Shown: positions 1 to 7,973, counted from the first letter of the stretch. The stretch is DNA of 14,573 nt from an uncultured Eubacteriales bacterium (GCA_900548125.1 URJN01000015.1:1-14573); one strand, 5' to 3'. Notes: generated from the letters alone by a model not told the origin. A program made the numbers and translations.

Positions 1-1322
1 GTTCTTCGCTGGTCGGTGCAGGCATGAACGTCGGCAGCCTGTCCATCGAGGACGGCACCATCGGCAGCATAAACGCCTTGACCCATGCGGTAAACGATGC
101 CTTTTCCGACGCTGCGGAAAACGACCTCTCCATTCTCTATCTCTGCACGCACGGCGTGCTTTCCTCGTCAGATGACGGACAGGTCTATCTGCTGCTCGGC
201 GACGGAAAGACGGAAGCCCCGCTTAACGCAAAGGATTTGCAGACCATGCTTTCCGCCATTCAGGGCGAAAAGCTGCTCATTATCGACGCCTGCTATTCGG
301 GCGCGCTGATTGGCCGCGGTATTTTTAGTAAGAATCTGCTCCCTGGTGCACGAAACGACGTCTCCGCCGTTTCAACGCCTTTCCTCGCGGATTCCAGCAT
401 CCATGTGCTGACCTCTGCCAGCGGCTTTGAATCCAGCTGGTATTACGACAGCAAGGGCTTATCCACAGGCGCGGTTTCCTACTTCGCCAGTGCGCTTTCC
501 AGCGGACTGGGGCTTTACGGCATGCCGGAGGCAGACGTCAACAATAACGGCGAGGTCACGCTCGATGAACTGCACCGCTATTTGAGTGCCGCCGTCCCCT
601 CCTCCTCTGTTCAGCTGCTTTCCTCCCGCGCCAACAGCCTGACACTCCCTGTCGCGGCGGACGGCATGCTTTCCCGCGCGCTTTCGGGCTTTACATACGG
701 AAGCCGCCTGCTCTCGGCAGACGACCCGACGCTCGATTTTTCCTATACGGTCACCCAGCCGACCGCCGTACAGTATCGTGTGGTCAGCTTCGCAGACGGT
801 TCGTGGAACTGGTCAGGCGCGACGACCTTTCTGGATGAAGGCGACAACGGCGACGGGCTGCTCCAGCCGGGACGCAAAACGCGCGAGCTGACGCTTGATG
901 GCGTTGTCAGCGGCGACAGCGGCTATGTCATGCTGCAGGTCTTTGCCGTCACGGACAACGAGCTTCTCCTCTGCTCTGAGCGGCTGATTGCCATCCATCC
1001 GGAGTGGGTTGAGCCGCAGGTCACCCTGCATGCCGAAAGCGATACCTTCGACGCTTCCCGATTGACCGAGCTGTCCATTGCCGCCTATCTCAATACACCC
1101 GCTGAAATCACCGTTTCTGTTTTTAATGCGGAGGGTGAACTGGTTCGCCGTCTGGCTTCATCGCAGATGACCCGCCCGACGCCCGAAAACATCACCCGCC
1201 TGTATTGGGACGGACGCGGCGACGACGGCGCATATGTTCCGGCGGGCCGCTATACGCTTGCGCTGGAAACGCTGATGAACGGCGAACGGCAGAAAGCCAC
1301 GGCAGAAATCACCGTACTGTAA
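1..1322 (+). CDS. Caspase-like (clan CD) cysteine peptidase with EF-hand-like loop and FlgD-type Ig domain, 5' truncated by window edge
   Basis: The frame is open to the window edge (first full codon at 3). The ATG at 24 lies inside the fold, so the real start is probably upstream. The visible part matches the second half of a caspase/C13-like domain. Strand LSILYLCTHG carries the catalytic His (150-152), and LLIIDACYSG carries the catalytic Cys (291-293) in the DACxSG context of clan CD peptidases. A perfect EF-hand-type loop, DVNNNGEVTLDE, is encoded at 534-569, as often found in secreted members of this group. The last 80 residues or so (from about 1080) resemble the FlgD Ig-like domain, with YWDGRGDDG followed by PAGRY. 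The family cleaves proteins, often after basic or Asp/Asn residues; the substrate cannot be told here. A signal peptide, if present, would lie outside the window. The stop is 2 bases from the convergent gene. I am confident of the fold, less so of the exact family (C13 or C14). Confidence 0.82.
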   Translation, partial: SSLVGAGMNVGSLSIEDGTIGSINALTHAVNDAFSDAAENDLSILYLCTHGVLSSSDDGQVYLLLGDGKTEAPLNAKDLQTMLSAIQGEKLLIIDACYSGALIGRGIFSKNLLPGARNDVSAVSTPFLADSSIHVLTSASGFESSWYYDSKGLSTGAVSYFASALSSGLGLYGMPEADVNNNGEVTLDELHRYLSAAVPSSSVQLLSSRANSLTLPVAADGMLSRALSGFTYGSRLLSADDPTLDFSYTVTQPTAVQYRVVSFADGSWNWSGATTFLDEGDNGDGLLQPGRKTRELTLDGVVSGDSGYVMLQVFAVTDNELLLCSERLIAIHPEWVEPQVTLHAESDTFDASRLTELSIAAYLNTPAEITVSVFNAEGELVRRLASSQMTRPTPENITRLYWDGRGDDGAYVPAGRYTLALETLMNGERQKATAEITVL

Positions 1323-1324
1323 AA

Positions 1325-2176
1325 TCAAACCATCTTTCTGAACGGCAGCACCCTGCAAAGGGGCATGCCCAGCCGTTCAAGCGCCGCTTCCATATTCTGG
1401 GCAGCGGCGTTTTTTCCTGTCTGAGCGCACTCGGCGATGCGCTCAAGCGAAAGCGCGCCGCACCGATCATCCAGCATCACGCGCAGAATTCCCGCATTTT
1501 CGCTCAACATCTGTCCACATAAGCCGCCCGACAGCCCCGCCGCCTGTTCAAGCGCATCCGGTTCATGGCGAATGGAATTCTGCGGCGCAATGACCAGCAC
1601 GCGCTGTGCGCCCATTTTCAGCAGCAATCGGCAGGCAAAATCCGCATCATCCACAGGCAAAAGCGGCGCACCCATCCAGTCCATCGCGGAAAGGAATGGA
1701 GGTCTTGCCATAGCTGCGCGAGCCGCAAAAGAAAGCGATGCCTGAAGCGTAAGGATTGCGTCGGCGTTCTGCGGACATGCCCGTGTGCTGAAAACGACGG
1801 TATGTCCGCTTCTTGCCGCTTTCGTCAGAAAGACGCCCTGCTGCGGGCTGCACGACATCATGCGCTCGCCCAGCTGAGCCAGCAGCAGCTTTTCCAAACG
1901 CCGTCCGGTACAGAGCGCATCCGTCTTTCCCGCCAGCAGCTTCCGCGCGGAACGCTGCGCAGGCAAAAGCCTTCTTCCCAGACAGGCAGCCTGCACAACA
2001 GCGGCTTTGATTCCCCGCGCGTCGTATCCAGCCAGATACAGAGCGGATGCCCATGCCGCCGACTGCATGCCGCAAAGCGCATAAGGACGAACACCCGCAT
2101 CCAGCATCCACTCCAGCGCGCCCGCGCTTGCCGCCGCATGTGCGCCCAAACCCATCAGCACAACGCCCAGCCGCAT
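1325..2176 (-). CDS. Degenerate patatin-like phospholipase-family protein
   Basis: This 283-residue protein has an ATG start preceded by AAGGGG about 8 bases upstream. It follows the patatin layout: an N-terminal beta strand and Gly-rich turn (GLGAHAAASAGALEWMLDAG, residues 9-28), a strand ending in the nucleophile elbow (residues 36-41), ALYLAGYD after it, and a late Asp segment (MDWMGAPLLPV, residues 165-175) followed by MGAQRVLVIAP. In active patatins these motifs read GGGxRG, GxSxG and DG[GA]. Here they read GLGAHA, GMQSAA and DWMGA: the expected Ser position is Gln, with a Ser one residue later. So the fold is probable, but lipid hydrolase activity is doubtful. There is no clear membrane segment. 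It is tail to tail with the peptidase gene (2-base gap) and divergent from the CotH gene. An overlapping plus-strand frame lacks any recognisable domain, so I take this strand as coding. Confidence 0.68.
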   Translation of the reverse strand: MRLGVVLMGLGAHAAASAGALEWMLDAGVRPYALCGMQSAAWASALYLAGYDARGIKAAVVQAACLGRRLLPAQRSARKLLAGKTDALCTGRRLEKLLLAQLGERMMSCSPQQGVFLTKAARSGHTVVFSTRACPQNADAILTLQASLSFAARAAMARPPFLSAMDWMGAPLLPVDDADFACRLLLKMGAQRVLVIAPQNSIRHEPDALEQAAGLSGGLCGQMLSENAGILRVMLDDRCGALSLERIAECAQTGKNAAAQNMEAALERLGMPLCRVLPFRKMV

Positions 2177-2384
2177 AGCCTCACCCCTTCATCTTTTCAA
2201 AAATACTTTATGACACCCATGCGCGGCGTTATGACTGCGCATCACCTCGAAGGCGTTCAGACCGATACGAACGGATTCGCGCCGAGCGCATGCCCGTCTG
2301 TGCGGAGTTTTCCATACGGCGCAAAAAACACATTCTCCCTGCCCATAGAAAATTCTTCTTATGCTTCCGTTTGAGCGGGATTTA

Positions 2385-2393
2385 TGTTATACT
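2385..2393 (+). promoter_or_regulatory. Extended -10 promoter of the CotH/DUF4956/VTC operon
   Basis: The sequence TGTTATACT forms an extended -10 element (TG, one base, then TATACT at 2388-2393). The -35 region at the matching distance (around 2365-2370, TTCCGT) is weak, as is common for extended -10 promoters. Transcription would start near 2400, about 35 bases before the CotH start codon. This is a motif-based prediction only. Confidence 0.55.
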
Positions 2394-2419
2394 GATATGG
2401 GCTATTTTGTCGAATCTTG

Positions 2420-2427
2420 AAAGGAAG
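2420..2427 (+). promoter_or_regulatory. Ribosome binding site deciding the CotH start
   Basis: AAAGGAAG lies 7 bases before the ATG at 2435. The frame also has a TTG at 2417, but that would place the ribosome binding site inside the coding region, so ATG 2435 is the better start. Confidence 0.75.
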
Positions 2428-2434
2428 TCAATTC

Positions 2435-5400
2435 ATGTATTCCAACCGGATGAAAAATACCAGTCCGCCGCGCAGAAAGCACAGTGCCATTAAACGGGTC
2501 AAGCCGCCGCGCGGCACATTGCCGCTGCTGCTCGCATTGTGTGCCGCGGTCGTTTTGCTCATTCTCTTCGCACCGAAGATTGGGCAATCTCCCGCCGCCA
2601 ATGTTTCGGGCACAGAGGTCGAAGCGTCTGCCGTGTCCAGCGGCAACACCAATCTGCGCGTCACGGAAGCCATGTCCTCCAACCGCAGTGCGTTTCCGGA
2701 TGAAACAGGCGCGTTTCCGGATTGGGTCGAGCTGACCAACACAAGCTCTGACCCCATCAATCTTAAGGGCTATGGTCTTTCGGACAGAGCGGACAAGATC
2801 ACCTTCGTTTTTCCGGATATCACGCTTGCGGCAGGCGAACACGTCATCGTTTTCGCGTCCGACAGCACACAGAATGAGGCGGGCAAAACGCTCCACGCCA
2901 AATTCAAGCTCTCCTCCGCGGGCGACAAGCTCTTCCTCTTTGGAAGCGACGGTATCGCCTTCCAGGAGCTGGATATTCCCGCGATGGATTACAACATGAG
3001 CTATACTTGGGTCGGCGGCAATGACTACATCATCACCGATCAGTATACGCCGGGGTATGACAACACGCAGGAAGGCTATGCCGCATTCCGTGCAAGCACG
3101 GTTTTGCAGAGCGGTGCGCTGGTCATCAACGAAATCTGCGCTTCCTCCATCACCACACTCAAGGATGAGGACGGCGATTATCCCGACTGGATCGAAATCC
3201 ACAACACGACGAACCAGACCATCGACCTATCCAACTACGCGCTCAGCGACAGCACGGATAAGCTGGTCAAGTGGCGTTTCCCGCAGGGCAGCACCATCGC
3301 GCCGAACGGCTATTTCGTCGTTTTCGCTTCCAAGAAGGATCGCGCCGCCGCGGAAGGCAGCTGGCCGCACGCCAACTTCAAGCTCCGCTCTAACGGCGAA
3401 ACGGTCATCCTCTCCGATATTCAGGGGCGCATGGTCGATATGGTGACTTATGACCTGCTCTCCGCGGATACCTCGTGGGGGCGCGACGAGGAGGGCGACG
3501 GCAGCTTCAAGGTCTTTACTTCGCCTACGCCGGGTCTTCCCAATACCCGCGCAGGCATGACCGCGATGGACACCGCGCTCTGCCTCGCCAACACCTCCGG
3601 TCTGTACATCACCGAGGTCATGACCGGCAACAAAAGTATACATGGACCTAACGTTACCTACTTCTACGACTACATCGAAATCTACAACATGAGCGGACAG
3701 GCCGTAAACCTCAAGGGCTACGGTCTGTCCGATAATATTAAAAAACCGCGCAAATGGCAATTTCCGGATATTACAATCGAAAACAACAGCTATCTGGTCA
3801 TCTACTGCGACACAACGCAGACGACCAAAGATGGCGTTTACTATTTTACAAACTTCAATCTGAAAAAATCGGGTGAAACTGTCTGCCTGTCCACCCCGAC
3901 GGGCGAAATTCTGGATAAGGTTGTCGTTCCTCAGCTTTACGACGACACCTCCTACGGCAGAACGCTTGGGCAGGCAGGACTTTTCTATTATTCCGACCCA
4001 ACCCCCGGAGCGGTGAACGGTCTGGGCTTTACGGGCTATGCCGAAGCACCGACGTTTAATGTCGCCGGCGGTCTGTACGAACGTCCGCTGACGGGCGAAA
4101 ACGCAGTAACCATCAACGTTCCGGCGAACAGCGTCGTCCGCTATACGCTCGACAGCACAGATCCGAACGAAACCTCTCCCCTCTACACCGAACCCATCGA
4201 GGTCGAACGCAATACGGTCATCCGCGCACGCGCCTTCCGCGACGGCGTAGAAGCATCCCAAATCATCTCGCAGACCTATCTTATCTCGGTCTATCACACC
4301 ATGCCGGTCATCTGCCTAACAACAGACCCGGATAACCTATGGAACGAGGAATACGGCGCACTTGCCGACGGACCGAATATCGACAAGAGCACATCCACGC
4401 CGTGGTTTAAGAATGCGACGTACGGTCAGAAAAACTGGTTCCCCGCATGGCTGGAATACACCGATGAAAACGGACAGCTGCAAATTTCGCAGGGCGTTCG
4501 TTTCCGCATCATGGGTCAATACTCGCTGGATATGCCGCAGAAGAGCATGTTCATCAAGGCGGATGGTCAGTTCGGCAAGAGCGAATTTGATTATGCCCTC
4601 TTCGATGACCGCCCCTATACGACCTACAAGAGCTTTGTTCTGCGCAACGGCGGTCAGGATGGTCTGTATACCCGCGTGATGGACGGTCTGGAAGCGCGGA
4701 TCATCGACCAAGCCGACAGCACGCTTGTTACGCAGTCGTGGAAGCCTGTCATCGTCTACATCGACGGCGAATACTGGGGTCATTTCAACATGCGTGAGCG
4801 TGCGGGCGTGGATATGATTGCGCAGCACGAGGGCTGGGCGAACGCCGACGACATCGACCTGCTTCAATCCGACGGTCTTAAATCCACACAGGTCAAGCAG
4901 GGGTCCAACGCGGATTATAAGGATCTCTATAACCGCGTACTCAACGCCAACCTGAACGACGACCCCGAACTGCTCGCCGAAGTCGAAGCCAATTTTGACA
5001 TCGACAACATGTTCGATTACTACATCTTTGAATCGTTCTACGGCAACAGCGACCCGGGTAACGTGCGCTTCTATCGCAACACGAAATCGGGCGACGGCAA
5101 GTGGCGCTATCTCGTCTACGATATGGACTGGGGTCTGTTCTCAGCGACATACACTGAAAAAGGCAAGGAATATGCGCGTGCCGGCGTTTCCTACTACATG
5201 AACGAATCCGGCGCAGGTACGCATCATATCAAATCGACCCTGTTCCTGCGCAGGCTGGTTCAGGTTCCGAAGTATCGCGACAAGTTCCTCAAGCGCTACG
5301 GCGAACTGTTTAACACGGTGCTGACGACGGAAAACATGGTTTCGCTGTTCTATGAAATGACGGCGCAAATCAAGCCGGAAATGCAGATGCACAGCGAACG

Positions 5401-5620
5401 CTGGGCGACAGAGATGCCCGCACAGGTCAGCTTCGACGTGCCGAAGAACGCAACCGGCGCATACAACTACTGGATCACGCGCTGCGAACGCGCCGTCCGC
5501 GTTATGAACCGCCGCCCGCACTTCATCTGGCTGGATATCCAGTCTTACTTCGGGCTGAGCGACGCGGAAATGGAATCCTACTTCGGTCCATGCCCGGAGA
5601 TTCCGGCAGAATATCAGTAA
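2435..5620 (+). CDS. Membrane-anchored CotH-type kinase with three lamin-tail domains
   Basis: This is a 1061-residue protein. Residues 1-28 are rich in Lys/Arg, and residues 29-46 form one membrane segment, so the rest is predicted outside the membrane. Three lamin-tail (LTD) domains follow at about 72-205, 226-370 and 388-530; each has the pattern NE/TEAM..DWxEL or DYIEI..N..LSD. Next comes a chitobiase/FN3-like domain (about 537-616, with VRYTLDSTDP) and a CotH kinase domain (about 623-1035). CotH landmarks visible are GVRFRIMGQYS with Lys703 shortly after, IDGEYWGHFNMRE (780s), SDPGNVRFY (about 872-880) and WRYLVYDMDWGLF (890-902), whose Asp896 and Asp898 fit the metal site. CotH proteins are Fam20-like kinases that phosphorylate spore coat proteins in Bacillus; outside spores the substrate is usually unknown. 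It is first in an operon with a DUF4956 gene 35 bases downstream and a VTC-domain gene after that. The domain call is firm; the substrate is not known. Confidence 0.88.
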   Translation: MYSNRMKNTSPPRRKHSAIKRVKPPRGTLPLLLALCAAVVLLILFAPKIGQSPAANVSGTEVEASAVSSGNTNLRVTEAMSSNRSAFPDETGAFPDWVELTNTSSDPINLKGYGLSDRADKITFVFPDITLAAGEHVIVFASDSTQNEAGKTLHAKFKLSSAGDKLFLFGSDGIAFQELDIPAMDYNMSYTWVGGNDYIITDQYTPGYDNTQEGYAAFRASTVLQSGALVINEICASSITTLKDEDGDYPDWIEIHNTTNQTIDLSNYALSDSTDKLVKWRFPQGSTIAPNGYFVVFASKKDRAAAEGSWPHANFKLRSNGETVILSDIQGRMVDMVTYDLLSADTSWGRDEEGDGSFKVFTSPTPGLPNTRAGMTAMDTALCLANTSGLYITEVMTGNKSIHGPNVTYFYDYIEIYNMSGQAVNLKGYGLSDNIKKPRKWQFPDITIENNSYLVIYCDTTQTTKDGVYYFTNFNLKKSGETVCLSTPTGEILDKVVVPQLYDDTSYGRTLGQAGLFYYSDPTPGAVNGLGFTGYAEAPTFNVAGGLYERPLTGENAVTINVPANSVVRYTLDSTDPNETSPLYTEPIEVERNTVIRARAFRDGVEASQIISQTYLISVYHTMPVICLTTDPDNLWNEEYGALADGPNIDKSTSTPWFKNATYGQKNWFPAWLEYTDENGQLQISQGVRFRIMGQYSLDMPQKSMFIKADGQFGKSEFDYALFDDRPYTTYKSFVLRNGGQDGLYTRVMDGLEARIIDQADSTLVTQSWKPVIVYIDGEYWGHFNMRERAGVDMIAQHEGWANADDIDLLQSDGLKSTQVKQGSNADYKDLYNRVLNANLNDDPELLAEVEANFDIDNMFDYYIFESFYGNSDPGNVRFYRNTKSGDGKWRYLVYDMDWGLFSATYTEKGKEYARAGVSYYMNESGAGTHHIKSTLFLRRLVQVPKYRDKFLKRYGELFNTVLTTENMVSLFYEMTAQIKPEMQMHSERWATEMPAQVSFDVPKNATGAYNYWITRCERAVRVMNRRPHFIWLDIQSYFGLSDAEMESYFGPCPEIPAEYQ

Positions 5621-5655
5621 TTCTTTAACACAATTAGATTTGGAGGACTCGACCC

Positions 5656-6330
5656 ATGAAAAACATGATTAACAACGCGAGCGTCAACGAATGGTTTGCC
5701 CAGCAGATGGCAAGCCTGACCCCTACCAAGATGATTCTTGCCCTGCTGATGGGCTTTATCGTCGGCATGATTATTGCGTTGGTCTACCGCAAGGCGTTCC
5801 GCGGCGTGCTGTTCTCCCCTTCCTTCGCTAACACGCTCATCATGCTCTGCATGATTACCACGCCGGTCGTCATGTGCATTAAGTCAAACATCGCGCTCTC
5901 CATGGGCATGGTCGGCGCCCTGTCCATCGTCCGCTTCCGTACCGCCGTCAAAGACCCTCTGGACACGGCGTACATGTTCTGGAGCCTGACGATGGGCATC
6001 CTGCTCGGCGCGGAGCTGTATACCATCGCGCTGGTTGTCGTCGCAGGCATTTCGATTGCGATGCTGTCGCTGTCGTTCTTCCGTCTGCGCACGCCGAACA
6101 CCTTCCTGCTCGTCACCCATTACGATGAAAGTGCGGAGTCCGAAGTCATGGATTTCATCCGCCGCATCAAGGTTCAGCGTCTGCGCAGCAAAACCGTCAC
6201 CCCCGGCGGCGTTGAGCTGACCGTTGAAGTACAGCTGCGCGAGCGCTTTGATATCGTCAACAAGCTGATGGACACCGACGGCGTACACAGTGCGACGCTG
6301 ATTGCCTGCCAGTCCGAAGCGGGCAACTAA
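5656..6330 (+). CDS. DUF4956 family integral membrane protein
   Basis: This 224-residue protein has its ATG preceded by GGAGGA at 5642-5647. It has about four hydrophobic segments (roughly residues 26-44, 55-76, 78-94 and 104-142), followed by a soluble C-terminal domain (about 148-224) that is probably cytoplasmic. The stretch GALSIVRFRTAVKDPLDTAY (residues 88-107) matches the signature of DUF4956 proteins. The family's biochemical role is not established. It sits between the CotH gene and the VTC-domain gene, and the next start codon follows its stop by only 9 bases, so the three are surely co-transcribed. By analogy with the yeast VTC complex, where membrane segments pass the polymer across the membrane, it may be the membrane partner of the VTC-domain protein. 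That role is inference. Confidence 0.85.
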   Translation: MKNMINNASVNEWFAQQMASLTPTKMILALLMGFIVGMIIALVYRKAFRGVLFSPSFANTLIMLCMITTPVVMCIKSNIALSMGMVGALSIVRFRTAVKDPLDTAYMFWSLTMGILLGAELYTIALVVVAGISIAMLSLSFFRLRTPNTFLLVTHYDESAESEVMDFIRRIKVQRLRSKTVTPGGVELTVEVQLRERFDIVNKLMDTDGVHSATLIACQSEAGN

Positions 6331-6339
6331 GGAGCCTCT

Positions 6340-7032
6340 ATGATTATCCGCAACATTCCGCTCCGGCATGAGCTGAAGTATTTCATCACCCCTGTGGAGC
6401 TGACCGTCCTGCGTCATTCGCTTACGCCGCTGATGAAGCTCGACCAGGGGCATGAATACTACATCCGCTCGCTGTATTTTGACACCATCAACGACGATGC
6501 GCTGGACGAAAAAATCGCCGGTGTAGGCAACCGAAAGAAATACCGCATCCGCATCTACGATTTCAGCGACAAAATCATCAAGCTCGAATGTAAAAGCAAG
6601 TATGGTGACCTGATTTCCAAGCAGTCGGTTTCCATCCCCCGCGACCTCGCCGATCAATTGATTGCAGGCGATCCGGAAGGCTTGCAGCGCATGCGTCACC
6701 CGCTTCTGCACGACGTTTACCGCGAGATGAAAACGCGGCTTCTGCGGCCCGTGGTCATCGTCGATTACGTCCGCGAAGCCTACATTCATCCCGCTGAGGA
6801 AGTACGCATCACGTTTGACAAGCAGATTCGAACCGGACTTTATCAGACAGACATGTTCAACCCGAACATCCCGACCTATCCGGTTTTTGATGATCCCGTT
6901 GAAGTTCTGGAAGTCAAATACGACGAATTCCTACCGTCCTACTTGCAAGCCGTTCTTAGCGGCGTGACGGCACAGCGCAGCGCAGTCAGCAAGTACACTT
7001 GGTGTCGGCGATACGAGAACAAGGAGTTTTAA
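6340..7032 (+). CDS. VTC-domain protein, putative polyphosphate polymerase (CYTH-like tunnel fold)
   Basis: This 230-residue soluble protein corresponds to the catalytic VTC domain alone, with no SPX domain and no membrane segment. The charged residues that line the VTC4 tunnel are recognisable: RHELKY (Glu11, Lys13), SLYFDT (44-49), KYRIRIY (Arg69, Arg71), KLECKSK (Glu83, Lys85), VDYVREAY (Arg145), VRITFD (Arg156), VLEVKYDEFLP (Glu191, Lys193) and SKYTW (Lys218). In yeast this domain makes polyphosphate from the gamma-phosphate of ATP on a metal-bound tunnel surface. With these residues kept, an active triphosphate-using enzyme is likely; polyphosphate as product is a family-based guess. Its ribosome binding site AAGGAG overlaps the stop of the DUF4956 gene, showing tight coupling. 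It is the last gene of the operon; the hairpin repeat begins 3 bases after its stop and may end transcription. Confidence 0.86.
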   Translation: MIIRNIPLRHELKYFITPVELTVLRHSLTPLMKLDQGHEYYIRSLYFDTINDDALDEKIAGVGNRKKYRIRIYDFSDKIIKLECKSKYGDLISKQSVSIPRDLADQLIAGDPEGLQRMRHPLLHDVYREMKTRLLRPVVIVDYVREAYIHPAEEVRITFDKQIRTGLYQTDMFNPNIPTYPVFDDPVEVLEVKYDEFLPSYLQAVLSGVTAQRSAVSKYTWCRRYENKEF

Positions 7033-7034
7033 GA

Positions 7035-7232
7035 GAAACGTTGGGGGGGATGTTGGGGCTTCTCGCCCCAAACCCTCGGCAGGGAACTTATTCCCTGCAC
7101 CTTTTCTTCGCTTCGCGTCGGTTTAAACAGGCTTATCTTCTGCTGTCGCATGGCGACAGCGTAACAGAAGGTCAAGGGAACTTAGTTCCCTTGTGAGGTT
7201 TGGGGTAAAACCCCAATCGTTCCCCACGTTTC
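7035..7232. repeat. Quasi-palindromic repeat element of five hairpins inside imperfect terminal inverted arms
   Basis: The outer arms are 7035-7058 and 7211-7232. Both read GAAACG...TTGGGG when the right one is reverse-complemented, with small gaps. Inside are hairpins at 7053-7071 (TTGGGGC/GCCCCAA, 7 bp), 7079-7098 (GCAGGGAA/TTCCCTGC, 8 bp, loop CTTA), 7137-7170 (CTTCT/AGAAG plus inner GCTGTCGC/GCGACAGC), 7173-7193 (CAAGGGAAC/GTTCCCTTG, 9 bp, loop TTA) and 7200-7216 (TTGGGGT/ACCCCAA, 7 bp). The first and fifth share one core and the second and fourth share another, so both strands would fold alike. GTTTAAAC at 7121-7128 is a perfect palindrome near the middle. No long T-tract is present. The element spans the whole gap between two convergent genes and the 3' end of the minus-strand gene. 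It could be a bidirectional transcription stop, a mobile MITE-like repeat or a structured RNA; the sequence alone does not decide. Confidence 0.8.
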
Positions 7233-7973
7233 AACGACGCGCTCCCCGTCATCCGACTGCTCAAGCTGAACGACCTCATCATCGGTCAGTTCGCGCCATT
7301 CTCCCGGCGCAAGCGCAGGATCCAGCGTCAGGCTTCCAATTGCCATGCGCTTGAGATAAATAACAGGCTTTCCCCTCGCGGCGAACATGCGCTTGACCTG
7401 ATGATACTTGCCCTCGGTCACGCGGATAAACGCCGCGTCTCCTTCGGCTTTCCAAATCTTCGCCGGTCGCGCGTCGAACTCTCCGTCCGCGTCGCTGATG
7501 TGAATGCCCGCTTCAAGCACGCGGATGTCCTCATCCGTCAGCTCGCCGTCGAGCCGCGCATAATAGACCTTGCCGACCTCGTGCTTGGGCGAAATAATGC
7601 GGTGAGCAAGCTGTCCGTCCGATGTGATGACGAGCAGTCCCTCGGTGTCCTTATCCAGCCGTCCCGCGGGCATCGCGCCCATCGCGGCATACATCGGCGG
7701 AAGCAGATCCATGACGGTTTTCTGCTTCCTGTCTCTTGCGGCGGTCAGCACGCCCGCCGGCTTATGGAGCATCACATGGCGAACGGGCTTATAGCTCAGC
7801 CGCCGCCCATCCAGCCGGATGTCATCCTTCTCCCCCTCGACCTGCATCCCCGCGTCCCGGGCAGGCACACCGTCCACCGTCACGCGCCCCGCACGCACAG
7901 CCGCTTTGATTTCGCTGCGCGTGCCCTCGCCGAGCAGCGTCAGCAGCTTATCCAGCCGCATTTTATTACTCAA
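7182..7973 (-). CDS. RsuA/RluB-family 16S/23S rRNA pseudouridine synthase
   Basis: This 263-residue protein has an S4 RNA-binding domain at about residues 5-50 (MRLDKLLTLLGEGTRSEIK), followed by a pseudouridine synthase domain. The catalytic Asp107 lies in GRLDKDTEGLLVITSDG (104-120), the hallmark of the RsuA/RluB/RluE/RluF family. EGKYHQVKRMFAARGKPV further on is also typical. The enzyme converts a specific uridine in rRNA to pseudouridine; the RsuA target (U516 of 16S) is plausible but not provable here. The start is TTG at 7973, because AAGGAA lies 7 bases upstream of it and about 19 bases from the in-frame ATG at 7961. The final 16 residues (ETWGTIGVLPQTSQGN) and the stop are encoded by the hairpin repeat, so the C-terminus is probably an acquired tail. 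The gene is convergent with the VTC-domain gene and has its own promoter. Confidence 0.9.
   Translation of the reverse strand: MSNKMRLDKLLTLLGEGTRSEIKAAVRAGRVTVDGVPARDAGMQVEGEKDDIRLDGRRLSYKPVRHVMLHKPAGVLTAARDRKQKTVMDLLPPMYAAMGAMPAGRLDKDTEGLLVITSDGQLAHRIISPKHEVGKVYYARLDGELTDEDIRVLEAGIHISDADGEFDARPAKIWKAEGDAAFIRVTEGKYHQVKRMFAARGKPVIYLKRMAIGSLTLDPALAPGEWRELTDDEVVQLEQSDDGERVVETWGTIGVLPQTSQGN

Noticed and set aside
1565..2374. 269-codon plus-strand frame overlapping the patatin-like gene
   Set aside because: It is rich in Arg, Ser, Cys and His with no domain, while the minus frame gives a patatin-like order of motifs and has a good ribosome binding site.
3227..4297. 356-codon open frame on the minus strand opposite the CotH gene
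   Set aside because: The plus strand encodes clear lamin-tail domains over the same span; the minus frame has no motif.
7035..7232. CRISPR-like array or insertion sequence
   Set aside because: There are inverted rather than regularly spaced direct repeats, and no transposase is encoded.
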